A stretch of DNA of 64,000 bases from Sorex araneus (lineage: Eukaryota > Chordata > Mammalia > Eulipotyphla > Soricidae): NCBI RefSeq assembly GCF_027595985.1, contig NC_073304.1, positions 139,942,925-140,006,924 on the forward strand. The letters are read 5' to 3'. The notes beneath the pieces were generated by a model. It ran no database searches and was not told the origin of the DNA. It saw nothing but the letters and a program-made list of their open reading frames with translations. Numbering within the stretch: position 1 is the first letter of the stretch; each line of letters starts with the position of its first letter. Of the stretch, positions 10,701 to 21,222 are shown piece after piece. A program made the translations under genes and the position numbers.

Positions 10701-11960
10701 AATCATAAGATGTTTTTATTCTTTTAATGAGGCAGTGTTTAAATTCTACCTGATGATGGGGGCTGGTTTCTTGGAGAACCAGCCTTGTGAACCAGCCTTG
10801 ATCAGAAGTTCCAGTCCCACCCACAGAAAACCAAAAGTGGAAAAGAAATTAATCACTCATGTCTATGAAAAATCTCAAGTTGATGGAGTGCAGAAAGCTT
10901 CTGGGTTGGTGGACGTATGGAGATTTTAGGAGAGGGTGCATTTGGAGAAGATGTGGAAACTAGCTTTATGCTTCTCTTCATTTGACTCTTCCTGAATTAG
11001 ATTCTTTCATTATATACCTGAGATCTAGGAAGTTAAACATTTCCTGAGTTCTGTGAGATGCTTTAGTAAATGAACCAAACACAAGAGAGATTTATAGGAA
11101 CTTCTGATTTATTGTCACTTGAACAGAAACATAACAAAGGTAAAACCTGGACTTGTAATTGACTTCTGAAGTGGGGGTTAAGGGAAGTTCCATGGGGCTA
11201 AAACTTAACCTGTAGATTCTGGGTAGATATAATGAGAATTGCATTGAATTGTAGGACACGTGCTGGTGCTGGAGAATTGATTGTTTCTGATGTAGGGAAG
11301 CCTCCACACACATTCATGTTGGAAGTGGGCCCAGAACATCACTCATCACTGAAATAAAAGCATAACATTTTTTCTTGTCCACTTCTTACTGCTGAAAAAC
11401 AAGTTGAGGTTTAAGAGATGATAATTAATCATGCTTCTTTCTCTTCTGTCTTTGGAATTAGTTGAGAAACAAAAGCAAGCAATGGGAATTAGAGATTGAA
11501 ATGGGCCTTCTGTTGTTGAGAACCTAGTTCAGAGCTGCGACTTGGCTCCAGCCAGGCCGGGTTTCCTGTTTTGTCCTTTAAGAAAGACATAGGATGCTCA
11601 TAGGAGGGATTTTGGGGTCTGTAGGGCAGGTACACTGACCCGACAAGGTCAAATAGAAATTGTTGCCTCTTATAGATCATGCAGTCAAGAAAGAAGGATC
11701 AAGAGGCCTCAGGAACAGCAGGAGAGAGGAGAGAGGATGGGGCAATGTGTGAATATAGCTCTTTCTCCCTTCTTACCACTAGTCATTGAGGAATGAGGAG
11801 GAGGATGCAAGGTAGGGTGAACGTTTTCCTTCACTATTTTTGTTTTTGACATTTTTCTATTTTAATGTGCATATTTTTCACTTTTAATTGAAGCATAATA
11901 CATATACAGAGGCACACATATCATCATGAATAGTTTAATACATTTTCACAAATTAAAATG
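10701..11960. other. Mostly unique spacer between two LTRs
   Basis: No gene is seen. The right end (about 11850-11960) resembles a decayed reversed L1 3' flank (TTTTAATTGAAGCATAATAC). Frames at 11092-11313 and 11489-11680 have no recognised domain. The stretch shows no retroviral coding signature, which argues that the flanking LTRs are two separate solo LTRs and not a provirus. Confidence 0.55.
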
Positions 11961-11964
11961 ATTC

Positions 11965-13567
11965 ACGTGATGTAGGATAACATTGCCACAGGAAGCTTAG
12001 GTTTATTTGGGTTACTACCATCACAGTGCTCCCATTCCTCTGTGTTTATTTGTAACTTCTTTCTTTGTGCTCTATTAATTTGTAAATATTGTTTTCTTCT
12101 TCTTCTTAAGTCCTTTGCATAGTTAATTCAGAACAATGTCCTTTTTGTATAAGCACAAGAAGACAGTTAATACTATGTTTTTGTAACATGAGAGTTAATT
12201 GACTCCAAATGACATTTTCCTCCTGGGCATCTGTTCTCTCGACTTAAGCCTCAGTTGTACTAGTACACCCCAAATCAGGGTCCTGATGAGGGACTGGATG
12301 GACCCAGGGCAAGCGGTGAGCTATGTGCTACCCTGGCATCGATATGGGCCTGGCCATAGTACCATAATGCTTAACTATAAGTTAAGAGCTTGGTTATGGA
12401 CAAATTCTGTCATGATCCAAAAAGTAATAACTATATTTGGACCCTGCTAGGGTTAGGAATGATTAATTTGGCCTGAGCACTGTAGTCTGAGTATGTGACA
12501 AGATGTTGCCAGGAGAGCTGCCCTACAAGCCTCAATAAATATTTCTGCATCCATACAAAAATAACTAATATTAAGAAGTAGAATTAAGATGTTAATTAAG
12601 ATGTTAATTAAGTTATTGGACTGAGGAAAGGAGAAAAACACCTTAAGTGGTATTTTGCCCACGAGCAAAGGAAGGGCTTTTTTAAAAAAATTTATTTATT
12701 TTTAATTAGTGAGTCACAGTGAGGGTACAGTTACAGATTCACATATTTTCGTGCTTGTTTTTCCCTCATGCAATGTTTAAGAGCCCATATCTCCACCAGT
12801 GTCCATTCTCCACCACCAATGAACCCAGTATCCCTCCCACCCCCCTAGCCCCATCCTCCCCACCCCGCTCCGCCTCTGTGGTGGGGCATTCCAATTTGAT
12901 ATCTCTCTTTCCTTTTGGGTGTTGTGGTTCCAAATAGGGGTATTGAGTGGTCATCTGGTTCAGTCTCTAGTCTACTTTCAGCACGCATCTCCCTTCCCGC
13001 GCAGGATCTCCAATCGCATATTACTTGGTGTTCCCCTCTCTATCTGGGACGACTTTCCCCCAGTGTGTGAGGCCAGCTTCCAAGCTAAGGAACCAACCTT
13101 CTGGTATTATATACTACTATTTGGATATTAGTCTCCTACTCTGTTGTTCTATATTCCACAGATGAGTGCTATCTTTCTATGTCCGTAGGAAGGGCTTTCT
13201 TATGTTGATTTTGCTACCAGACTGGTTGTAGCATTGGCCCAGAGTGCTAAGCACGGAGAGAAAGAGAGTTAGAGTTGGGAGACAGAGCACGGAGCAAGAT
13301 GGAGCATGGAAAGATGCGTGGGAGAGACAGGAGGAGACGGGAATGAGGGGCAGCGTGAGACTAGAATAGGAGGCTCAGAGAGACTGGAACTGGCGTGTGG
13401 GGAGAATGGAATAAACGGCATCTGACCAATCAACTGCCTTGGCCCTCCTTTCCTCCTTCATATGCCCCATGACTCCGGCCACCCTGGCTGGGCAAGCGGC
13501 CCCAGACCTCCCAACCCGGGCGGTGAGGGAGAGAGCTCTCTAGCTGCCTGGAGATTATACAACGTAA
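11965..13567 (+). mobile_element. Solo LTR-A, copy 2, split by an L1 fragment
   Basis: The LTR starts at 11971 (TGTAGGATAACAT) and ends TTATACA at 13561. The 6-bp flanks ACGTGA (11965-11970) and ACGTAA (13562-13567) differ at one base. It is more diverged than copy 1 and carries an L1 insertion at 12681-13186. AATAAA lies near 13411. Having a TSD different from copy 1 shows it is an independent insertion. Confidence 0.9.
12669..13198 (-). mobile_element. 5'-truncated L1 3' end inserted in LTR-A copy 2
   Basis: The reversed L1 tail starts in T-rich sequence and reads AATTAGTGAGTCACAGTGAG, then the 3' UTR and the distal ORF2 flank. A perfect 12-bp TSD AGGAAGGGCTTT lies at 12669-12680 and 13187-13198. 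LTR copy 1 has the uninterrupted target (CTCAGGAAGGGCTTTCTT near 10350), which confirms the insertion site. Confidence 0.95.
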
Positions 13568-14239
13568 CTGAAGAATTGGAGTTTTACCCCTCCACAAAAG
13601 CTAAATACAGTTATTTTTTTCTGGAGAAGTTTGTTAATTTGTTTATAAATTATAAATCGTTAGTTATTATTGCTACGAAGCAGTCCACATTGTCATTACA
13701 TCATAATATAGTTATCTACTATAATCTTGATGGGTTTATAGGCAGTTTCCAGATTTGATTTATCAAAAAATTATGTTTCTTTTGTGAAAATATGCAGGTA
13801 CTTCTTGTTTTCTATGATACTAAAAATATCCCATTATTTCCTTTAATTCCAATCCTAGAGTTAAAATCAGCAAAAGTGCCTAGTGATTTTAGATACTCAC
13901 ACTATTTTTCCAGAGTAGAACATTTTGGCATGCACAATGGAAGCATTATAAGAGTTCTAATTGCCCATCCCCTTCCCTCCTAGTCCTTTGAAAAGGTAGA
14001 AATTCTTGGTCTATAGATGAAATATTAGGAGAAGGAAGGGAAGTGTCTTATAATTAAAAAGGAAGAATTTAAATATAAAAAAATTTAAAAGACATTAATC
14101 TATCTTACTTTTGATGCCTTTCAAAATAAATTGCAGACAATGAACAGGTGGTCTTTTTAGGTGCAATGCCATCCTCAAAGCAGAAGAGTGATTTATGATC
14201 TAAATTTAGGAACTGGAGATGTTCTCAAAAATCTCACCC
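13568..14239. other. Unique AT-rich sequence, nothing recognised
   Basis: No gene or repeat family was recognised. A 98-codon frame starting at 13462 crosses the LTR edge and is not credible. Confidence 0.5.
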
Positions 14240-14480
14240 AGCTCAAGCGGAAGGGTTTTGTGAACTAGACGTTCCCTCCACAGAAATTGTGATAAAGCGC
14301 CAATTAGCGACTGCAGCAACAAAGTGGGACTGTTTAACCTTTCAGGCTTGCCAACAATGTGCTCCTTAATTTGAAAATAGGATACAAAGTGTTAGCAAGT
14401 GAAGAATAGTAACCGTTCATCACTCAAGTTGACATATCTCTTTTGCAGCAGAGGCAAGAGAAGGAATCCTTTCCACTCCA
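14240..14480. promoter_or_regulatory. Possible conserved noncoding element
   Basis: Non-repetitive sequence of mixed composition containing GCGCCAATTAGCGACTGCAG followed by AACAAAGTGGG, resembling homeobox and SOX/TCF-type sites. No coding frame runs through it. The call is motif-based and weak; it needs cross-species alignment. Confidence 0.25.
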
Positions 14481-15145
14481 CTTAATCTGGCTTTCGTCTA
14501 ACTTCCCTGAGAAAGGACCAGATGCTCTAATGAAGGGTAGCAGACACTGAGCATAACTGCAGACCAGGAGAAACATGCTGACAGCTTTTCCCTCGAGAAG
14601 CCTACCTTCCGCCTGAGCTGCCCGGAGAACTTTATATGGATTATCCAGAAGCCAGTCTTATTATCTGCCTCGCAGTGGCAGAACAGTGGTGCAGGGAAGC
14701 TAGAAAATGCTCATGTTAGGCTCCAAGAGGTACCAAAGGTTCAGCTCGAAATAGAAACCAAAAGAGCTCTTGGAAACTCAGGCTCTCTGAGAGGGTCCTT
14801 TAATCTCTGGACCTTTCTGAGTCTTTTTAGACTCAAGTCTTACCTTGAAAGATTCTCTCCTCTCCTCCCGCAACCCTCCACGTCCACACCTGCCATCACA
14901 AATGACAGGAGTGTCAGCATTAGAGGATATTGTAAAAATATGACATTTAACAGGAAATTGAAACTCTATTGACTTCTGAAGTAGAAAAATAAGGGCTTTC
15001 TAATTCTTCTCTTGGTTAGATGTTTGCAGTGTCCTCTCAGGATTCTACCTTCAGGGATGCTGGAGAAGCAAAATAGTTCACTTAAATCAGTATAGTTAAA
15101 ACTCTCAGGTTTGTTTTTACTGCATTTGGAAGACTTCATATCTCT
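14481..15145. other. Unique sequence, nothing recognised
   Basis: No repeat or coding signature was recognised in this comparatively GC-balanced stretch. Confidence 0.5.
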
Positions 15146-15300
15146 TCATTCTCAGCAATGGAAAACAAATTATCAAATGCTTCCTTTCCAGCAGGTCCGA
15201 CTTTGGCTGGGGGGGGGGGGGCAGAGAAACTCCAAACAATAATAGTGAGTTTTTTGTTGAAATATTGAATGTAATCAAAGTAAAGAGAAAGTAAAGGAGA
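15146..15300 (+). repeat. Fragment of the L1-tailed composite family
   Basis: This segment shares CATTCTCAGCAATGGAAAAC, AATTATCAAATG, GGCAGGTC-type and GTTGAAATATTGAATGTAAT blocks with the elements at 39.4 and 44.95 kb. It stops before their G-rich L1-like tail and has no A tail. A run of 12 Gs interrupts it near 15210. It may be a truncated copy or a donor module. Confidence 0.65.
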
Positions 15301-15710
15301 GCCCTTCTGAGCAGAGAGAAATATCAGAGAAAATGTTCTGACAGTCCTAGATTCTTTTGAGAGTGAGAAAGAGCTAGAGGTAAACCTTGCATTTCCAGAT
15401 CTGGGTACATGGGAGCCTGGGATTATTTGAATTAGTTGTGCTACTTGCTTTGGTTAGTGGAGTGTTAACAGAGATGATGTGAGCACTCTCCAACTATTTG
15501 TGCAAATATTTCCCTCTTTATTTGTACATTGTCATCAGGGGCCTGGGGTTGAAGAGGGTAGGGGGATGCATGGAGCCAGTCCCTAGCCTCTTTGCAGATG
15601 TGTAAGCAAGATATCATTGCTTATAGTTGTGAGTTACTAAATTTTTGTTAGTTTTTTGTGGAAGACATTCTGTTAGAGCTGAGTGAGATAGAGCCATTGC
15701 AAAGAGAGGT
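15301..15710. other. Unique sequence, nothing recognised
   Basis: No feature was recognised between the composite fragment and the L1 tail. Confidence 0.5.
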
Positions 15711-15714
15711 TTTT

Positions 15715-15870
15715 TTTCTTTTTTTCTCTCCAATCCCTATGTTTTTATTTTATTTTATTTTTTTATTTTATTCTTTTATTGAATCACCATGTGGAAAGTT
15801 ACAAAGCTTTCAGGTTTAAGTCTCAGTTATACAATGCTCAAACACCCATCCGCAAAGAGAGTTCTTAATG
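15715..15870 (-). repeat. L1-type 3' tail fragment
   Basis: A T-rich stretch leads into TTATTGAATCACCATGTGGA, then GTTACAAAGCTTTCAGG and CAATGCTCAAACACCCATCC. This is the reversed end shared by the local L1s and L1-tailed elements. Confidence 0.8.
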
Positions 15871-16189
15871 TTTTGTGAACAAAATTGCTAATGTGGTTGG
15901 TTTTTGATAATCACAGAACTAGCATGGAGCTGTGAAAGTAAATTAACTCAATAGGGTGATTTCATATATTTTATATATTTGAACAACAATAATGTGAATT
16001 ATACTATGTAATCTGTATGCCTGACCTGTCAATACCTTCTTTAGGTGTCTACAACTTTCATGAATTCTTCTTTAATGACTTAATTCTCAGTTGGTACATT
16101 GGTATCTATCCATGAATTAGTCCTGACCTATCCACCATGACCCACATAACCCACTGACTAGATTATTTTACATTTTGTTGCAGTGATCT

Positions 16190-16545
16190 TGTTACTTGCC
16201 CATGTACCTATATATCCCCTGCCCATCCATAATTTATTGTATTCTTTGATGCATTTCAAAATTAGTTACAGACATCAGCACACTCACTTCTATGGTGAAT
16301 TTTGACAAATGCATATACCTGTCACCTTTGAAAGTTTCTTTCTATCCCTTTGCAGCTAATCCCACCCCACCTTCAAGGTAAACTCTTATTTTTATCATCA
16401 TAGATTCATTTTGATGGGTATATAACATAAATAGAATTAAACACTATGTATTCTTTTGTGTCCATCTTCTATTTTACATTTTTTAATATATGCCCATATT
16501 GTATCCTTAGTAAGCATTCTCATTTTATCTTTTAAAAAATGTAAT
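16190..16545 (-). repeat. Ancient L1 3' end
   Basis: On the plus strand there is the reversed old-L1 pattern (GACAAATGCATATACCTGTC, TTTTGATGGGTATATAACAT). It is heavily decayed with no open frame. Confidence 0.5.
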
Positions 16546-16740
16546 GTTGTCAACAGTAATATACAATTCTGTTATTGTTAGGGCTTCATACATACAGCAT
16601 TTCAACCCCACACCCTCCACCAGTGTCTGTTTCCTTTCACCATAGTCTCAGGGTTTTTTCTCCTATCCCCACCCTGCCATAAAAGCTCAGTGTTGTAGAT
16701 TACTTCACATAATCTGTTGTTTTGAGGGTTCTCATTTAAA
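16546..16740 (-). repeat. Decayed L1-type 3' tail
   Basis: The reversed UTR pattern includes CACCCTCCACCAGTGTCTGT and a CCTATCCCCACCCTGCC block, in the same order as the better-preserved tails in this window. Confidence 0.6.
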
Positions 16741-16816
16741 AATAGATCTTTTAGACTCAATATTTGTTTTTTTTGTGATTATCACAAACAGTAATTTCAT
16801 GACAGTAATTAACATT

Positions 16817-16994
16817 AAAGAAACCATACTAGGGGCTGGATCAATAGCACGGAGGGTAGGGCATTTGCCTTGCACGTGGCCGACCTGGGTTCGATTCCCA
16901 GCATCCCATATGGTCCCCTGAGCACTGACAGGAGTACTTCCTGTGCATTCCTGGGTGTGACCCAAAAAGCAAAGAAAAAAAAAGAAACCATACT
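16817..16994 (+). mobile_element. Young tRNA-SINE with 14-bp TSD
   Basis: The body runs from GGGGCTGGATCAATAGCAC to GTGTGACCCAAAAAGCAAAG. A perfect TSD AAAGAAACCATACT lies at 16817-16830 and 16981-16994. Two short segments of the 3' half are deleted compared with consensus. Confidence 0.95.
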
Positions 16995-17950
16995 GAACCA
17001 AATAACCTTCTGAAATGGGCACATCTCTTGCTTGTTCTTTGCCCTTCCACCACCTCCCCCTTATTTAAGGTTGATAAATCTTTAAAAAATACAGAGGGAA
17101 TTTATTGAGATTTGTCTCAGAGGCACAGGGCTTTTGATTTACTGAGTTCAGTAAGATGTAGGGCTGACCAAGCTCTTAGAATTAATTCCATCTGACTTTT
17201 CCCCAGAGGCTTGTCAGCAGTTTATCCCTCACAGGCCTCACATGAAGTGTGTCCAAGCTGTGGGTTTAGCAGGAATGACTCGAAAGTCATGGCAAATTCT
17301 TTTTCTTACTTTCCTCTGGTTGGCCAGTTAGCATTCTAGCAGTGAATGGAGTTTGCAAGGGGTGGAGGTGGGGGGCAGCAAGGGGGAGGGGAGGAAGAAA
17401 AGCAAGAATCAAATGACATTTTCTTCCATAAATGCTATTATGTTTCATAGATTTAACCCCTTTATGTCTAGGTTTGGCTTGAGGTTTTAATAAGTTAAAG
17501 TGACATTCAGCGTGGCTCCTGGCTTTGTTCCTGGTCAGTGCAGTTACTCTGGAATCACAATGCCCAGATTTCCCTTGCTCTCAGCTTTTGGAGGTACCAA
17601 GCAATGTTGTATGCACCTGAAGGTGAAAGCTAGGCTGTAGCCTTTCATGTCCCTTAAAAGGTAGGTGTGGAAATGCTTTATGGTTGTAGTTTATAGAAAT
17701 GAGCCCAGTCCCCTGCTCACCTTGTAGGTATGGAGCAAGGGGGACAGCTTCTTCCCTAGCCTTTGTCAGGAGGGCAAATAAATGGCCTCTAGGCCAGGCA
17801 GCACCTTCAGACCCCTGTCAATTTCTCTAAGCTTCCTGGGCCTGCCTGCTGCCTTCAGGGCCAGCACCCAACAACAGAGATGCACTGCTTAATCAGTTCC
17901 CTCTCACTTAGATGTAAAGTCACACCCCTGTAACAAGCCGTGCATACTAT
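16995..17950. other. Unique sequence, nothing recognised
   Basis: No gene or clear repeat. A short stretch near 17500-17600 faintly resembles a reversed SINE, but is too weak to call. Confidence 0.5.
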
Positions 17951-17954
17951 GTCA

Positions 17955-18785
17955 CTAAGAATTTTATTATTTTTATTTAGGCACTCTGATTTACAAAGCT
18001 ATTGGCAGTCAAGTTTCAGGCAAACAGTGTCCCAGCTCCTATCCCACCACCAGTGTACACAGCCCCATACCAATGGCCCCAGGGCCCCTCCCCCTGCCCT
18101 GCCCCCGACAATCAGTCTGTTTCCTTGACAGACATACTTCAATTTTAATTGTTATAGTTTGGGTCCCATGCTGAGAGTCTCGTTGGTTCTAGTGGTTTAG
18201 ATGCCTTGCCTCTATATTACTTCTAGAAGCCTCTTCTTGCCTACTCCTCCATTTCTGTCCTTCACTGGCGTTTTCACTTCTGTAATCTACAACCAAGGGT
18301 TTTCCCACCTTTGATATCTTCCACTCCCTTGTCATGTTATCCTATATATGCCAAATTATAATACTTGGTAATTTTCCTTGTCCTTCTGACTTCATTTAAC
18401 AAGAATTTCTCTTGTTCCACCTGAATTGCAAAAAATCACACGCTTCTGTCACTCCTTGTAACTGAATAGTTCCAATGTTTATATGCACCACATCTTCATG
18501 CTCCACTCATCCGTCCTTGGACAACTGGGTTATTTCCATATTTTGCTATTGTATTACAATGAACAAAGTTGTGCATACATATTTTCAAATGAATGTTTTT
18601 GTGTCTTGGGGATAGTCACCAAGAAGTTGAATTTCTGGGTCAGATGGGGGCACTAGTTTTATTTATTTATTTATTTTTTTGAGAAATCATCATATTCTTT
18701 TCCATAGGAGCTGAGCCAGACAACATTCCCACCAGCAGGACATGAGAGTTCCCTTTTCATTGCATCCCTACCAACACAGCTTGTT
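17955..18785 (-). repeat. Old L1 3' end
   Basis: The reversed UTR (CCCACCACCAGTGTACACAG) is followed by decayed ORF2 C-terminal sequence. On the plus strand this includes CAACTGGGTTATTTCCATAT, then AGTTGAATTTCTGGGTCAGATGG, then CATTCCCACCAGCAGGACA, which is the usual order in reversed L1. A (TTTA)n run at 18660-18680 interrupts it. Confidence 0.8.
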
Positions 18786-18799
18786 TCCATCTTTTCTTT

Positions 18800-18955
18800 A
18801 TCCTCTTTGTGTTTGGGGCCACACCTGATGATACTCAAGACTTACTCCTGGCTCTGTGCAGGATTTAGGGGACTACATTTGGTGCCGTGGATCAAATAGG
18901 GGGTACCCACATGCAAGGCAAGAGCCCTATACACGGTACTCTCTCTCTCTCAGAT
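18800..18955 (-). repeat. tRNA-derived SINE
   Basis: The reversed body GGGGCCACACCTGATGATACT, the reversed B-box region GGATCAAATAGGG and ATGCAAGGCAAGAGCCCTA identify the family. The copy is moderately old. Confidence 0.8.
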
Positions 18956-19344
18956 CTTAGTGTTGACAAACATTTTTCCATCATGGAGATTGTGTGTGTT
19001 CACTGTTGGTTACTCTCTTTTCCCTCCTAACGCCCACTGTAGGCTCAGGGGTTTATACTCACTCCCCTGCAGCCAGAACATTTAGGGGAAGATGAACCCA
19101 CTCTCAAAGGTGGCTTGATGTTCTGGTACGGGAAACCTCAGTCCTGGGAGGGGTAATAGACCCAGTCCTCATGGTTGAAACAATGGAGCAATTCCTAAAG
19201 GACATTTAGAAAATGGTGGATAGAGAGAAGTATCGAAGAAAACTCCTCTTCTCCCCTCCCCACTTGATGATTGTTGCCATTACTCTTGCCACTTTAAGGG
19301 ACATTCGCCTCAGAAGACAATGTCATGGTAAGACCTTGAAGATT

Positions 19345-19532
19345 ATAGAGAGCTGGAGAGCTATACAGGGAGTTTGCTTTGCAGACAACCCAAGTTTTAT
19401 CCTTGGCACTCCATAAGATAACCCAAGAACTGCCCCTCCTCTCCAATCCCAGAAGTGATCTCTGAGCACAGAGCTAGGAATAATCCTTGAAAACCCCTGG
19501 GTGTGAGCCCAAAATAAATAAAAAATAAAAAT
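19345..19532 (+). repeat. tRNA-derived SINE
   Basis: The copy has AGAGCTGGAGAGCTATACAG, TTTTATCCTTGGCACTCC and GGGTGTGAGCCCAAAATAAATA with an A-rich tail. It is diverged and next to the SINE-2 insertion. Confidence 0.8.
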
Positions 19533-19541
19533 CTGTTGTGC

Positions 19542-19829
19542 TACTTATATCACTTAGTGCTGGAGTGATAGCACAGCGGGTAGGGTGTTTGCCTTCCACG
19601 CGGCCGACCTGGGTTCTATTCTTCCTCCCTTCTCGAAGAGTCTGGCAAGCTACCGAGAGTATCCCACCCCCCTGGCAGAGCCTGGCAAGCTACCAGTGGT
19701 GTAGCCATTCGATATGCCAAAAACGCTAACAATAAGTCTCACAATGGAGACATTACTGGTGCCCACTCGAGCAAATCGGTGAACAAGGGGATGATGGTGA
19801 CAGTGATACAGTGATACTTATGTCACTTA
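19542..19829 (+). mobile_element. SINE-2 (tRNA head, CAGTGATA tail) with 15-bp TSD
   Basis: It shares the tRNA-like head of the main SINE (GGAGTGATAGCACAGCGGGT) but then diverges. Its body has CAAGCTACCGAGAGTATCCC, GATATGCCAAAAACGCTAAC, AATGGAGACATTACTGGTGC and GAGCAAATCGGTGAAC. It ends in GTGACAGTGATACAGTGA, not poly(A). The TSD TACTTATATCACTTA / TACTTATGTCACTTA (19542-19556, 19815-19829) has one mismatch and confirms the ends. Confidence 0.93.
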
Positions 19830-20465
19830 TCCTGGACTAGCCAGTTTCCTTGTTTTCCTAGCACTTTCCTGGTTTCAAAACTGAGGGTTACATGTCCTGG
19901 AAACCCCGTAGTCCTGAGTCTGATGGTTAATGGACGATAGCTCACCTTACTCACTAAGTCTTTCGAGTTGTGGCTGTTTTTGGTGCTGCAGCTGGGAACA
20001 TTCTGAATGGCAAGGGGCGCTAAGAGAATGTGTCTTTTCTTTCCAACAGAGGTATCCTTAAAAATGTTTCGAGTAATGTGAGCATCATTGAAAAATGCAT
20101 TTTCTTATCTTAGAAATGTCAGTTTTGTTTGTTTAAAATAAGTTTGTTAGGTTCTGGGCAGTCATAACTTACAGATTTTGCCTGATTAAAAAAATTTCTC
20201 CTTGATGTGCATGTGATGTATTGAAAGAGAAATATGTTTCTATTTTAGGCATTTGCTTGTCTTAGCACCATTAATTTTGTCTGAAAAGAGGAACAATGCT
20301 ATCTTTTGGGCAGGAAGGGAGAGGGCCATCTCTGTTCTTTAGGTTTAAAAATCTCAAGTTATTGGGGTCTTTAAAATATTTGTAGATGAGTTTGTGTTGT
20401 TCAGTGATAGTTTTCAAAGAGAAAAAACTTCTAGAGCTTGATGCTGTTCTCCTTAAGATTTGGTA
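19830..20465. other. Unique sequence, nothing recognised
   Basis: No feature was recognised. Confidence 0.5.
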
Positions 20466-20474
20466 GATTATTTC

Positions 20475-20890
20475 TTTTTTTATTATTTCTATATCTGTCT
20501 TCTATTGTGCTGCTATAATAAAACTATGAGAGACAAGAAGTTTATAAGCAACAGAAATTTATTTCTTAGAGTTTGGGAAGCAAGAAAACTAAGATCAGGT
20601 TGCCAGCAAGGTCAGGTTCTGGGTGAGAACTCTATTCTGGGTTGCAGGCTGTCAAATTCTTATTATAGCCTTATAGGGCAGAGAATAGAGAGGGGAAGCA
20701 AGAACTCTCATGAGTCTTATAAGGGCACTTATGCAGACTGCACCCTCATGACCTCATCTAACTTAAATTATCTTCCTAAGGCCCAAGTTCCTAGTCCAAT
20801 ACATGGGTGGAGAACTAGGTTTAAACAAATAACTTTGAGGGTTTCACATTCAATTCATAATAATATGCATTATGTTCCCCAAATTTGTCA
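20475..20890 (-). mobile_element. MaLR-type (ERVL-MaLR) LTR
   Basis: The reverse complement ends with the typical MaLR LTR 3' region: AAGAAATAAATTTCTGTTGC, then TTATAAACTTC, then TTATTATAGCAGCACAATAG. Upstream it carries GATGAGGTCATGAGGGTGCA and GTGCCCTTATAAGA. These blocks are known from MLT1/MST/THE1 LTRs. The assignment is by recall of the family. The 166-codon frame across it is chance. Confidence 0.85.
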
Positions 20891-21021
20891 TTTTTGCATG
20901 GAAAATACTTTCTTTCCATCCTCTATTCTTACCGTCCCCTGCCCCCAACCCAAACCTTAACCTGTTCTAGTACTAAATAAAAAGTCTAAAGTCAAAAATA
21001 CTTATTCAAATATTCTCTGAA

Positions 21022-21222
21022 TCCTAGCTTCTTAAATTGGGGTTGCAACCCCCCAAAGGATGATTCAACTGTATGTAAGGAGTCATTAAAATTTTGTATG
21101 AAAATATATTTATAATTTCTTATCAGCAAATTGGTTGTATGCTTATTTTGTATATCTGGCGTTGCATAAACATTTCTCAGGCCAAAAGGGGTTGTAGTGG
21201 AAAAAGTTCTAGAAACACTGCT
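21022..21222 (+). mobile_element. Possible hAT (Charlie-type) non-autonomous DNA transposon
   Basis: The left end CTAGCTTCTTAAATTGGGGT and right end AGTTCTAGAAACACTG resemble hAT-Charlie inverted termini of the CAGTGTTTCT type. GGGGTTGCAACCCC near the left edge and a GGGGTTGTAG block on the right fit a palindromic short element. No clear 8-bp TSD was found. Confidence 0.45.

Noticed and set aside
9657..13561. A 3.9-kb provirus with two LTRs at 9.66 and 11.97 kb
   Set aside because: The TSDs differ (GTTGAG versus ACGTGA/ACGTAA), each LTR has its own matching TSD, and the spacer has no retroviral coding signature.
20460..20960. A 166-codon open frame, the longest outside L1 and the microsatellites
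   Set aside because: It runs antisense through a MaLR LTR and has no recognisable domain, signal peptide or conserved composition.
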